In this document: positions 37,060 to 49,483 of the stretch, one piece after another | Layout: each line of letters starts with the position of its first letter | Numbering within the stretch: position 1 is the stretch's first letter | From: Eucommia ulmoides | Taxonomy: Eukaryota; Streptophyta; Magnoliopsida; Garryales; Eucommiaceae | Direction: 5' to 3' | Assembly (NCBI GenBank): GCA_016647705.1 | Contig: CM028336.1 | Coordinates: 17,186,880 to 17,250,879 of the forward strand | DNA: 64,000 nt | Program-made: the position numbers and the translations under genes | Notes under the pieces: generated by a model | What the model saw: only the letters and a program-made list of their open reading frames with translations | What the model was told of the DNA's origin: nothing | Databases searched by the model: none

Positions 37060-38437
37060 AAGGTATTTACACTTTTAACCTTTGTAGGTGTGTTCATTAT
37101 CCTTATAAATTTCACTATCTGAAGCAAATAGGTGTGTTTATTTCACTGTCAATTTTTTTTTTCACTATATGTTCATTCCTTCTTGAAAATTATAACATTG
37201 ACTATTAATAAAAAAAATAATAATATTGAGGAAATTAAGATATTTTACATTAAAAATATTAATTACAACATTTAATTTGAATAAATTTGTGTTCAACTAG
37301 TGAAAATTTCAGCATGAAAATATTATATTTTCGTTTGGGATTTTTTTTTTAATTTTTATTTTTTTATTGGTAATTAATTTTTGTCTTGCCTAAACTTATG
37401 TTCTATTTGTTCTATTAGAGTATTGAGAACAAAAACAACTTTATTCACTTTTGCCAACCGATATAAAATACTCTAAAAAAACAATTTCAATTAAAATGAT
37501 TTTAGTAATTGGTTATGTTTTTATTTTATATAAAATTAAGGGCACAAACAAACTAATGAACTTACTCCAATTTAGATGAGGAGGTCTGAATTCGGCTATT
37601 TAGAATTAATTATGCAATTTTTTATTTTTGATGAGGTTATATTCATTAACTTTGATTAATTTTGTATGATTTTACCTAATTTGCTCTTTCTTTATATTTT
37701 GAATCTCATGCAAAATCGTACGACCTCCTATAGTTTTAAGAAGAAGTAATAGATTATTATTACATGATGAAAAATATTATTTTTTAATGAACCAAATGTG
37801 GAAACATATTTCATAAGAGATTATGAAAACAATAAAATTGAAAATGCAAGTCAACTACGAAAATACAAAAGAAAAAATCTAATGAGAAATAATTAATTCA
37901 ACAAATTATTGAACTACCATCGACATGGAATGCTACAATAGAGAAGATTTTTAAAAAGTATCGACCTGCAAGTGCAGTGGAGTTTGTACATCTCTTAAAA
38001 GTGGCCAAACACGACATACATTGTTTTTGTGTATTTAATTTGAGAAAAAAAAAATGGGTGAAAGTATATTGGAGTTAATATTCTTAATAAATAGCATTTG
38101 ATACAATAAGCTAAAATATAATAGATTTTATCCCAATATTGTAGCATTGGTGTATGCAATAATGAGAATGTTCCTACCTACGTGACCAAGAGAAAAAACT
38201 CACAAAATATTTAAGTATAAGTTTCTAGGCTTGAGAGTTTTAGAAACTATGTTAGAGATAGTTGAAAATGATATGATATGTTTAAAAGCATTGGAAGGAG
38301 TGAAAGGAGTGAAAAATGATTTACAAACTTACCTAAAAGCATTGGAAACTAAGAAAGAAGAAAAATGACGACAAATTTTTATTTTAAGGTACAACTCATT
38401 TTTAAATTGATTTTATATAAATTAGAAGAATAATATT
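37060..38437. other. AT-rich region, nothing recognised
   Basis: No coding block, RNA gene, LTR end or repeat array is evident. Composition is very AT-rich with scattered poly-T runs. It may be host DNA or eroded transposon. Confidence 0.5.
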
Positions 38438-41246
38438 TGTTGACCTCAAGGGTGAGAACCACTGATAATGAGATATTGATGATAATAAGATACGTGTGGT
38501 TTTGTATTTAACGTGTGTATTAAGTGTGTAAGAACAATAAACGATGCATTGGAAAAATAACACCAAGCAGTATGATGAAGAAATGGATCTAGAGAATGAA
38601 GAAGATATGTTCAAGATCGAAAGATTGAGAAAGGCCAAAATAATGAAGATCCGATGATCGAGATTAAAGACATAAGACCAAGAAAATCAAGACGAATATT
38701 CAAAGGCTTGGGAGGGATAAACGAACTTCATTGTACGGAAGATAAGATAATATTCCTTCCCTATAATTCAATACTCATTGACTCTACTAGGACAAACACA
38801 ATCACACTTGCATTGATTACGTAGCATATTATTACTGCGATTTATGTGTGTTTGGAATGTTTATAGATGTTTAAAATAACAATTAAGTGAGGATCAGGGA
38901 TGAATAAAAGTTGATTGAAAAATATGATAAAAATGAAATTCTGTAGGAATCAGTCGACCGACCCCTACATCGGTCAACTGATTTAGGCAATAGGTTATGA
39001 GGATTAAAAACCAATCTGAATGGGTCGACCAATAGGTAGTCTCGGTCAATCGGTCACGGCGGTATGTTATGATCTGAACTAAATACAAGCAATTGGTCAA
39101 CCGATTAATTGAGTTGGTTGACCATTAGACCGTAGAACAATTCAGAATAGGCAACCAAGAACACCGATCAACTGATTATCGAGGTTGTTTATATATGTTG
39201 AGCAAAAACACAAATTCTAGCTTAAATGAATGCTAAATGATTCAAATGTATTTAAAATGTTAATTAAATTTTTTATCTATGAATTGCATTAATTATTTTG
39301 ATTTAAGAAACCAGATCAATGGACACATCATGAAAAAATAAACTTTCCATTTTATAAACCCTAAAGTGTAATATTTTTTAGCTACTTGTCTCCCAAAGTA
39401 TTGTTGCTCAAACTAGATGAATTGAAACATTGTGAGGATGTGAAATCATTAGATAAATTGTGCCTAACATACGTCTTATTAATTATAACGGATTCATTCC
39501 ATTAAACAAGCTCAATTGCTCAGACTTAAATCCCATAAAAGGTTGTCTAGAATATCTTTGTAAACAAGAGATAGAATATAAAATTCCACAAATGTAACAT
39601 ACCCTGAACATTTTAAGAGCTATATTCTTGTGTGTTAAACACTCTCAGAGATACATCGATTGAAATATTATTTTGATAACATTACATTGTTAAAAAAAAA
39701 AAGTGAAAATTTAAGAGTCACCGAACTGTGTTTTTCTAGGAGGAACATTTATATCAAATTGATGATTCCTTGGAGGATTCTAGTTGCAATCAAACAAATT
39801 CCTGTATTATCTGCATCATACACATTCAAATCTTTATCGACGAGTTTGTTCGAAACCCCGTATTTTGAATTCAAAGATTGTCACTGTGAATCTATAAGGT
39901 ATCATACCCTGGGGATTACAACTACTTTGGTCGATCAGCTTGATTCTACTATCAAATTTCAATTTGATTCTTTGAATCAATCTTCCTTATCTGCATGGAT
40001 ACAACATATTTATTTGTATATTACTTTACCTTAATTGTCTACGTGGATTACTTGAAAATATACATATATCTAAACTTGCATAACTTGTTCATATTATTAC
40101 TAGAAATTGTGCAATTTGTTAATTGTTGAAATCGTGATAAACAAATTGAGAATTCATATTGTGCTTTATAAGAAGAATTTTATATCCAATTGAAATCCAT
40201 CATTTTTCAGAAAACCAAAGAGATTTTATAAGAGAATCAAAAGTGTTCTCTAAGTATATCACAATTTTGTTAAATTTGGTATATTGACACAACAAGAATT
40301 TGCACCACTGACGAGATTAAATTACTTATCGAGATTTTAAATCCTTGCGTACTACTGTAACAAGAGGTAAGCTAATTGGGCATTTTCACTGAACTTTCTA
40401 AGAACAAAATTACAATCTTGAAAATTGTTTTAGCCTCTGTTGTAAAAGAATCATACTTATTATATATTTAGCCTAATTTGATTAATTGATTCTTTTGTAT
40501 CATGTGAAGTACATTAGATACATATATCATACGTGATTATTTGTGTTCGTGCCATTACTTGTCATATTATTTGTATACATACTTCTTGAAGCACCTAGTG
40601 AATGAATATAGGGTGTATTGAATTGTAGGTGATTGATAGAAGCTCCAAGTGACTCTATAAAACAAACAAAAGCGAGATTCAGCCTATGATGGTGTGAAGT
40701 GTAACTTAGACTAGGATGTTAGTTTAAGTAAGATAATTGTAGTAAGAAATAACCATAATGTATCTTGTGAGAGTTGTAGCAAGGCATAAACGTAACGTGT
40801 CTTGTGAAAGATTATAACAAAGTATGAATGTACCTTTCTTTATGAGAGAGTAGAAAAGTATAAACGTACCTTAACTTGTGAGAGTGTAGCAAGATGTAAA
40901 CGTAACTTATTTTGTAAGAGTGTAACTATTTGGTCTTCACCAAAGAAGAAGATTCGAATATAGTGGATTAGAAATCTTTGAAGGATCTTAAGGGAGTAGG
41001 TGTTGGAAAGAAAAAAACTTGTCGAATTACTATAAATCTCTATGTCCACATTGTCTATATCTATTTCTCTTATGTGTGCTTTCGTTTACGTTGCTCTTAC
41101 ATATTCCGTTGTACATTTTTAACACTCGTACTTTATCGTAAATTTGATTAAGTGTCTTTTAAATAGAAAATTAAAAGATAGTAGAAATTATAAAGTTATT
41201 TTTACTACCCAGTTCAACCCCTATCTTAGGTAGATTTAGATCAACA
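38438..41246 (+). mobile_element. Copia SIRE-like long 5' LTR
   Basis: Starts TGTTGACCTCAAGG and ends GTAGATTTAGATCAACA, immediately followed by ATTGATATCAGAGCTT, a Met-tRNA primer-binding site as in SIRE/Maximus elements. GTCGACC/GGTCAACTGATT motifs cluster at 38945-39175. Diverged GAGAGTGTAGCAA-plus-AAACGTAC repeats occur at 40760-40930. At 2.8 kb it is long for the group, so an inner insertion is possible. It shares terminal sequence with 9220-11207. Confidence 0.65.
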
Positions 41247-41804
41247 ATTGATATCAGAGCTTAGTTGCTTATAGGCTTAAAAACCATTACAATTCGATCC
41301 GTGACAAATAATTCTTGATTTACCTTACCTGAAGGCCAATCCACACATAGGCCATCTTATTCACTAGAGATAACAATGTGTTATGGAAGTCCATAATGAT
41401 TTCCTTTTTGCAAGCCACAAACTATGATGTTTGGCGAGTGATTAGGAACGGTCCCTACACCCCTAGGAAGACCATAAGCTCACGTGAGGTAGATAAATCT
41501 GAGTTTGAGTATAATGAGGTCGACATTAAACTATTATATTTAAATGTCCAAGCAATTAATCTACTTTATTGTGCATTAGATCTTAGTTAATATAATAGGA
41601 TATGTGGATGCTAGTTAGCTAAAGAGGTATGAGGGATGCTCAAGGTAACTCATGAGGGCACTAATCAAGTAAAAAGAAGACAAATTATATGCCTAGTACA
41701 TTAATATGAGCTGTTCAAAATGGAGGACAATGAAAGTATTCAACAGATGTACACCTAGTTCAACAAAATGTGAAATGGGTTGAATGCTCTTGGGAACCCT
41801 TAGT
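41247..41804 (+). pseudogene. SIRE-like copia primer site and gag fragment
   Basis: After the primer site (41248-41260) an open stretch from 41378 carries NYDVWRVIRNGPYTP and then HEGTNQV and YELFKMEDNESIQQMYT blocks, the UBN2-type gag of Copia SIRE/Maximus elements. The gag is interrupted at 41805 by an LTR of family L. Broken fossil, with a few further interruptions. Confidence 0.7.
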
Positions 41805-43256
41805 TGTTGAATGTAATCCCTATAGTCAATCTTGAAATATTACATTTAAGGTTTGTATTTATAAAATGTTTCAATCTTAAATAATAATAAAAGATATTTG
41901 TTAATATTATTTTTACAATTTTATTTACCACTATAGAGATTGAATCTTGAGTAGAATGTCCAACTATTTAATATAATTAAATAGGAGACCAAAAAATATT
42001 TTGTATCTCATTATTCTATACGGTTCCTAGTTGGTATTAGATTGTTGAAAAGGATCTTCAACAATCTAAATTAGCTTAATCAAATATTATATCATTGAGA
42101 AGGATGAGTCTCAATCCATCAATATTAGATACTGGAACAACTGCAAGGGCACTTACTACGTGGTAGTAAGAGACCAAACTTGAGGGTGTTCTCTTGGTTA
42201 AATGCCCTAAGAGAAAAATTATTTTCTTCTGGAAGAACAAAATAGTAATTGTTATAAATTTTAATAGTTAGTTAGTTAATTAATTAATTAATTAATTAAT
42301 TTTCACTATTTAGCTTGGTATGAACCTATTGGGTCGCACATAAAGAGGAGATTGAAGTTATAAGAGTCATTGAAAAAGGAATTGATAGCAATGCTGACCT
42401 TAAGAAGCTCGGGGATCAAAGTAAAATTATGAAAACAAAGGTCAATGATTTTAAATCCTAGAATGTATTTATAAGGAGGGAAAGATCAAATGGCCACCTA
42501 TCCACATAAAATTCTATCAAATCCATTTGGCTGCCCTTTATTTTCACCAATTCATATACACTAAAACAAGTCTTATCCATTTGTAGCTGGTGCTTCAATA
42601 GCAACTAGGTATAGAGGAAAGTTATGAGCATTACGTTCATACTTAACTTCCATACCAAAATGGGGATCCTAATTGCATGAGCAATAAGTCTTACATGTAA
42701 AGGGTCTTGCACCAATGCCAAAATTTTCTGGCCACGTTACATGAAATAGATTTACGGAAGTCCACAGAAAAATTATTGCTAATTGCCTAAAGTGAGATTG
42801 TTTCTCTCAATTTTTTGTGTCTGTGATATCGGTATCATTTCTACACCATTGGTTTGAATCCTGATATCTCCTAGATTAAAATTAGATTTGTCTTAGAGTC
42901 TTGGGATTAGATCCAATCTTAAAAATCCCAAGAATACTCTTGTCTAAGGTTCTTTGTGTGGATATTATTAGAGGTGAGATATTTGTGTCACATCTAACAT
43001 AATCAACCTCCTGTAGCTGCTTTGTTTAAGTCCAGACACTCTCAGAATAGCCGTCTCAGATCACGCATTGGGAACTACAGTCTTTGAGATTGAAGTACTG
43101 GAAGAGGTATATTGAAAAGTATTTTTAATATTACCTACTTGTTTCTTTTAATGTTAATATAGTTAAATCCGCCTAAAGGAATTGGATATTAAATAGATTT
43201 ATTTTTTTAATATTACGTTGCGTAGATCTGATAGTTTAAATATCTAATCCCTCTAA
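41805..43256 (+). mobile_element. LTR of family L (copy B), inserted in the copia gag
   Basis: Begins TGTTGAATGTAATCC. It shares the order of blocks with copy A: TTGGTATTAGATTGTTGAAAAGGATC, GAGTCTCAATCCATCA, the GGTATGAACCTATTGGGTCG segment, CCTGTAGCTG and AGATCACGCATTG. GTGGTATCAAACCACC, a plausible Met-tRNA primer site, follows at 43256-43271, making this a 5' LTR. A (TTAA)n microsatellite lies at 42266-42301. Confidence 0.6.
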
Positions 43257-44609
43257 GTGGTATCAAACCACCTACATAATTAACGTAAAACTTTATGAAT
43301 TTTTGAATCATAGGAATATTGATGTTTTTAATCACATGTAAATCCAAAAGAGTTTTTAGAAAGTAATTTTACATAATTATTTTTAAAATAGTTTTGGAAA
43401 ATTAGAAATAAGGGAATTTGATGGAGCGACGTCACGGTGAAGATCTAGATGCTGGTGGGAACCTAGGGCTCCAGATGGTTGTCGTAGTTGCGTAACCACC
43501 GTACGCCGTCGTTCATAGCAATGTACTCTACAAAGTACTGCTAGTAGCACTGTCGGTGCACTTCCATTGTAGCAACGCGCACGACACTAGTGTGCCTTGG
43601 CGTGGCAGCATGTGCTATCACAGGTGTACCTAACACCATGGCGGCGCGATGATGTGGTGGTTCTTGGTCACGATGTTTCATTTTCTGTCCCTACCAAATT
43701 CGAAATATCCTGCGAGATTGTGGGATTCTGTGAGATTTGGTCTTTTGGATATTTGGAGAAAATAAGTCAAACGTGGACTAGGACTTTTAATTCAAATTTC
43801 AAATGTTGTATGTATCGAATTTGATATCTTTTAAATATATTTTTGAAAAATCTATCAAATCAGATTTGATATATTATTTTAAATCTAACTTTAAAAGCTT
43901 TCTAAATTAAATATATTAATTAATCATTTGAAATTATTATTAAATAAAGATAATGATTATTATTAATTGTTTAATTTTGTTCATTATCCATATTTATTTT
44001 TAAAAATCCTTTTTAAATATTATTTATTCGATAGATATTTTAGAATTCTAAATATGGGATGATTTTCAAAAGTTTACACGATTATCGAATAATTCTATTT
44101 TAATATTACGAGATAATTTTAATAAACATGAAATTTAGGTAATACAATATTTAAATTAAATTATATTTTAATTATTATGCGATAATTTTAATAGACATAG
44201 AATTTAATTTAATTTCAATTAATATTCTTATATGATAAGAATTATTTCCTAATTTAATTAGGAACCATTATTATTTACCGACCTAATCTGATTTCTTAAT
44301 AGGACTAATAGGTTATAATATATTTTACATGTGATGTGTTATATATGTTAGTTAGGAGATGATCATGGATTAAAACCGTTTGAGCTACGTGATTGGTTTA
44401 CGGATTGGATGTAATTTTTTAGATTGGTCTTTTAAATCCAATCAAGATTGTAATTAATTTTGAGAGGTTTTCAAAGGCTTTCACGCTCTTCTTCTTTTTT
44501 CTTTTTTAACGTATTGATGCCCTTATAGATACCCCTTTTCTCCTTTCTAAATGTATTCTCTTTTTTTTTTTTTTTTTTTTTAATTTATTATTATTATTAT
44601 TATTATTAT
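43257..44609 (+). mobile_element. Probable leader of the family L element, then AT-rich sequence
   Basis: The first about 550 bases after the primer-like site include GC-richer sequence (43430-43690) with no clear gag. 43850-44450 is AT-rich without features, and 44560-44609 is a poly-T plus (ATT)n microsatellite. Apart from the primer site nothing here is diagnostic. Confidence 0.35.
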
Positions 44610-45435
44610 TGTCGCACCCCACCCCGAGCACCCGTCACTCGAGACCGAGCGTGACGTCGACATGACGCTACCTATCCAATCAACTAAATACATACAGATA
44701 CATATAAATACACGCGCTATTATAAGTGTTATTATTATTTTTCTTTCCGAAATACCTAAACTCTCCACGGTTTACATCCGATCGGCTCACCTCCAAAATG
44801 ACCCTACCACCAGATTCTACTTAGTGCCAGTAGTGAATCGACTCCTAGCGGCGGTACCTGAATTCAAATTTTTTTATCGGTGTACTGTCTTCATAATAAA
44901 AACATTTCATGGATCAAGTATAAATAATAAACACCACGTTTCGAAATATAATATTATATAATCATATACCCGGTTCCACTGCCACCAATGAAATGAAACA
45001 ATATAACAATAATATCGTATGTTGCATACCATATTCGAAACCAGTTTCCCATTGTCATCAATGTAAAGAAATAATGTAACTAAAACACCCAACAAAAATA
45101 TAATATAATCATATACCGTACGAAAATCCAGTTTTCCTGTCACCAATGAAATAAACTAATATATATATTTAAAATATCTAATCCAAACATTTTAAATCAG
45201 CCCACCCGATTATTTTAGATCAATCAATCCAAATATTTTAAAACAGTTAGTCCAAATATTTTAAATCGACCTGTCCAAACATCTCGTCACGTAATAAAAT
45301 ACCCCACACCACTCTCCTACTAGTCATAGGATCATTTTTACCTCACGATCGAGAGTTGCAACGATATCATACCACCTACCAGGTTTGCACTCTTGACGGG
45401 TCAACCACCCTGCAGGACTTGCCTAGCAGGTAATC

Positions 45436-45635
45436 CACATCTCGTAGGTCATATCCACCTAACAAGAAGAAAATTCACATCCCGTGGGTCATATCCACCT
45501 AACAAGAAGAAAATTCACATTTCGTAGGTCATATCCGCCTAACGAGAAGAAAATTCACATCTCGTAGGTCACACCTGCCTAACAAGAAGAAAATTTACAT
45601 CTCGTTGGTCATATCGCCTAACGAGAAGAAAACTA
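45436..45635. repeat. 40-bp tandem repeat, five units
   Basis: Units begin CACATCTCGTAGGTC at 45436, 45476, 45516, 45556 and 45596, exactly 40 bp apart, each running through ATATCCnCCTAACnAGAAGAA. Units differ at a few positions. Confidence 0.9.
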
Positions 45636-45644
45636 TGGCATAGT

Positions 45645-45815
45645 CGGACAAAAATCACCTCTAAAACCAACTTTAAAACCAGCACGATCCAAAAATTATT
45701 TTTTTCCACCTTTAAAACCAATACGATCCAAAAATCATTTTTCACCTTTTTAAAATCAACCTGGTCCAAAAATCCTCTTCCACTTTTAAAATCAAAACCC
45801 ACTTGATCCATATAA
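45645..45815. repeat. Degenerate minisatellite, about four units of 40-50 bp
   Basis: The phrase CCTTTAAAACCAATACGATCC, followed by AAAAATnATTTTT, recurs four times with changes. It directly follows the 40-bp array. A 27-base duplication with CATTTGCTAGCTAGGGAAAG follows at 45830-45890. Confidence 0.7.
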
Positions 45816-46189
45816 GTTGCAAATTCGTCCATTTGCTAGCTAGGGAAAGGTAGGGAGATAAATCATTTGCTAGCTAGGGAAAGGTATGATAAAACTAGAG
45901 ACCGAACTTGAATTGAATCTTATTCTCAAGATAAGAGGCAAGAGTTGCCTATTCCCAGGACCTTTAGTTCCTTAGCTAGATAGGGTGGGCGCTATCGAAA
46001 AAAAAAAAGATCTTTCATTTCTCCACTAAATACATTCAGAATGTAACCATTTCTCCAGAGGAAAGTGAGATTCAAAAAATTTACTGGGAGTACATTTAGA
46101 TACATAAAAGATCTTTGATCTAACATTTATGTACACCACTTTTCTGCTTAACTTATATGTTGTATTTATTTTCTATGTAAACTTCATTA

Positions 46190-46900
46190 TGTCGAAACCA
46201 TTATGAGTTGTTCTTGAGCAAAATACTTTAACCGAACCTAATTTTCCTTATTGGTTGAGATTCCTCAATCTAGTTTTGGTTTCTCGAAATTAGACTGTGT
46301 TTTAGATGATCCAGTTCCTCTGGCATCATATGCCAATTTTGAGGAAGAATATGTCATGATCCAAAAATTGATAGACGATGATTAGGAGGCTCGATGCTAT
46401 ACTATAGCATCTATGAGTAATGAGCTCCAAAAACAATCTGAAGGACTGGGGAGCACATATACGATTGTGTGATGCCTGGAATCTCCATTTGACGAGTATA
46501 ATAATATATTCGGGTACAACGTCTCAAAGGAACTTTTCAGATCCAAGATGCTAGAAGGGTCATCGGTTAGGGACCATATCCTTAAGATAATTAGTCTGGT
46601 TGAGGGACTGGAAAAGTTGGGATCACCTCTTTATCATGACTTGGCTGTGGATCTTATTTTGCGGTCACTTCTTGACGTTTTTGATCAATTCGTAGTGAAC
46701 TTCAAGATGAACAAATTAAAAGTCACACTTTCGAGCCTTCTTAATATGTTGAGACCACATAGGGGATATTAAAAAAGTCTAAGGGTTCATTTCTCATAGT
46801 GCATGGGCCTTCAATCTCCAAAGGAAAGAATAAGAAGAAAAAAAATAGAGGGAAAATGGTTAAGTTTAAGAAAAAATATCAAAATAACGATTATGTTCTT
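46190..46900 (+). pseudogene. Copia gag fragment
   Basis: A frame at 46548-46772 reads SSVRDHILKIISLVEGLEKL, then HDLAVDLILRSL and FKMNKLKVTLSSLLNML, the retrotrans_gag pattern of a Ty1/Copia group. A weaker N-terminal part lies upstream and a lysine-rich, GKNKKKKNRGK-type tail downstream. Pol is absent. Broken fossil with several interruptions. Confidence 0.7.
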
Positions 46901-49399
46901 ATCATTTTATAGGCTATCTACCAATTCATTTACATGTTTTTTGGATTTTTTCTTATTTTGATTTTATTAATTAGTAATTTACATATATTGTATTCAACTT
47001 GAATAATGATTACTATAATTATAATCCTATTTAAGCGAATTATTTTCTTATTACTTAGTCAATTGCTTATTATTACATAGTTTGAAATATTGATGATTGT
47101 AATATATAAGGGTAAAATAGTAAATTAATTAAATGTATAATTTTTTCTTTTTCTTTATTTACTAAACATAAAACGTTATATTTTAAATATTCTTTTTTGT
47201 TTTGATTTCATTTGTTTGTAATTTATATATATTTTATTCAACTTGAATGGTGATTGCTATAGTTATAATCTTATTTTAATTAATTATTTTTTTATTAGTT
47301 AAAGTGTTGCTCATTTTTTTATTGGTAAAATTCTTATTTTATTTTATAATTATTAAGAGTAAAATAGTAAATTAAATGAGTGTATATATATATTTTTTTA
47401 ATTTACTACACATAAAATATTATATTTTTCTCTTTTTCCATGTCTCCAACCAAACAACCCAAAGGAAAATGATTTTTCTTCAACAAGACTAAAAAAAAAA
47501 AAAATCTTTTCATTTTTCTTTTTCTTTTCCATCCTTCCAACCAAACATACCCTAAAGAAGGGAGAGAGGCTTGACAAAGAGAAATACTTTCACTACGGGG
47601 AACAAGGGAATCGAAGAAAGATTTGTCCTTAGTACTTGAATTCTTAGAACAAACCTTTTGAAGGTATGTCAGGTTATACATGTGTAATACTATATAAGGT
47701 CTAAAGGGAAGCTGAAGACTAAGTAGGCTGCCATCGTGTGAAAAATGGAGTAAGAGTTGTTTCATTAATCATGTGAGACCTTCATTTGGAGTTACAGTCA
47801 TTGCACATTTTTAATTTAAAAGATCGTTTACTTATGCCTAAAGTTTTCAAAAATATTATTTTCATTCTTTGTTTAATGAAGGTTGGTTATTCAATTGTGT
47901 TTTAGAATAATAAATATATTATTTATTGTTGCTAGTTGTCTTGGACATATGTTATAACAATATTTATTATTTGAAAACATGTGATGAAATTAACAACATA
48001 ACAAATAAAAATATAGCACAGAAAATATTGAAAAATAAAAATAATCTCAAATTACTCTTAATTTTTTTGGAAAAGAAACATATTTACTAAATGCGTTTCT
48101 ATATGTTAATCCTTAAATTTTTTGAGAATGAGAATATGAAAGAAGAAACAAAAACAACAAACAATTAGAAATGGAAGAAACCTAACCAATCCTCTTATTG
48201 AATGCGATTTTTTTTTTTGTAATTTTTTTTTTTCACTTTTTGCTTCGACATATTTTTGTGGCTTGGCTTGGCTTCAACTGTGTTTTTTGTGGCTTGGCCT
48301 TGCTTCAACTGTGTTTTTTCTTTTTTTCTCTTGGCTTTGTGGCGGTGGTTTTAAGGTTGGAGCTGGAGGAAGCGGTGCGTTGAAGAAGGAAAAGTGAAGA
48401 AATGAAAAACACAATACATTTACCCACCTTAAATAATATATAGCTCAACCAAAGTTTGAGACTTTAAACTACGACATAATTGATCAAATTTATCAACTTT
48501 ACCATAATCGACAAACATTTGATAATTTAGAAATATTTTTCTAACAAATACATATGACAATTGCTCCACAAATTTAAATATACGTATAAATAGAAATATT
48601 AATTGATTGAGAATGAAAAATAACAACATTTTAGTAAGACCAAGTCAGACCAAATAATTTAAAAGAAACGTTGGGTGCATTGAAAAATCTTTACTTTTAT
48701 TTGGTAGTTTTGTTACTAAAAAAGAATGGTTGGATAAGCGCCTCTAAAAATAAATAAATCACTATAGATTTCTGATAAGATCCAATTAAAGCAAAATCTA
48801 TGGCAACAAATTTTCAGGATGTTACACATTGATTTATCATCACCTAGATCCCCTAAGAGTGCAAATGTCATCTTCCAAAGAGAATTTAATCACAGGCTAG
48901 CTACGACATAATTGATGCTGTTACTGTAAGTTTAATGTATCATACCTGCATAAACCAATGCTACATCAATACAACAGTATAGCTGAAATGTAAGAAACTA
49001 TATGTTAGTTCAATTGGCGAAAGGAGATGTCCCATTTTTCGACTTTTCTGAAGAATACTCCATGAATTAAATCTTGAATTTAATCCCTAATGCACCATGC
49101 CAATGTGGGAAAGTGCGCCCTTAAGATCGCGCATAAACTGACCTGGACACACAATAATTTTTTTTTTCGCAAGAAACAACTTCTGTTGTTGATTCAATGG
49201 GCATCCACCCAGGTATAATACAAATACAATGCAATGCTAGGATTTACATATGTTATGGTCAAATGCCTCTGCCCAGTATAGGTAAAGACAAAAGGCCCCT
49301 TTGGAAACATAAATACATGGGATTGGGAGTACGATTATTTGTTTACACCTGCATTCTCCACTGATTATTTTGAGCTTACAAAATAAAAAGGCTTTGCTT
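46901..49399. other. Region downstream of uricase
   Basis: 46930-47170 and 47175-47430 are two copies of one about 240-bp AT-rich unit (both contain ATTCAACTTGAATnnTGATT and GTAAAATAGTAAATTAA). Near 47435-47570, two CCAACCAAACA-type segments resemble ends of a PIF/Harbinger-like element. 48245-48330 has a short GTGGCTTGGCTTGGCTTCAACTG-type duplication. The uricase 3' UTR and polyadenylation site should lie just below 49400. No gene is recognisable. Confidence 0.5.
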
Positions 49400-49483
49400 T
49401 CAGAGCTTGGAGTGTATGCGGCTTAAGCTTGCTTCAATTGATCCGTGTGGTTCATCAGTTGGTAGGTATACGTCGTCTTCAAA
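49400..49483 (-). CDS. UOX: Uricase last exon with SKL peroxisomal signal
   Basis: The acceptor AACTTTCAG precedes TTTGAAGACGACG. The exon codes for [20 protein letters not shown] through SKL and a TGA stop at 49400-49402. Confidence 0.93.
   Translation of the reverse strand, partial: FEDDVYLPTDEPHGSIEASLSRIHSKL

Larger units (their letters stand above)
44610..45995 (+). mobile_element. TGTCGCACCCC-type LTR (probably Gypsy), solo or partial
   Basis: Begins TGTCGCACCCCACCCCGAGC after an (ATT)n run and continues with CACTCGAGACCGAGCG and GACGTCGACATGACG, a style of terminus seen in plant Gypsy LTRs. The right edge is uncertain; GGGTGGGCGCTATCGA near 45985 may be the eroded partner. It contains the two tandem arrays listed next. 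No protein domain is visible. Confidence 0.45.
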
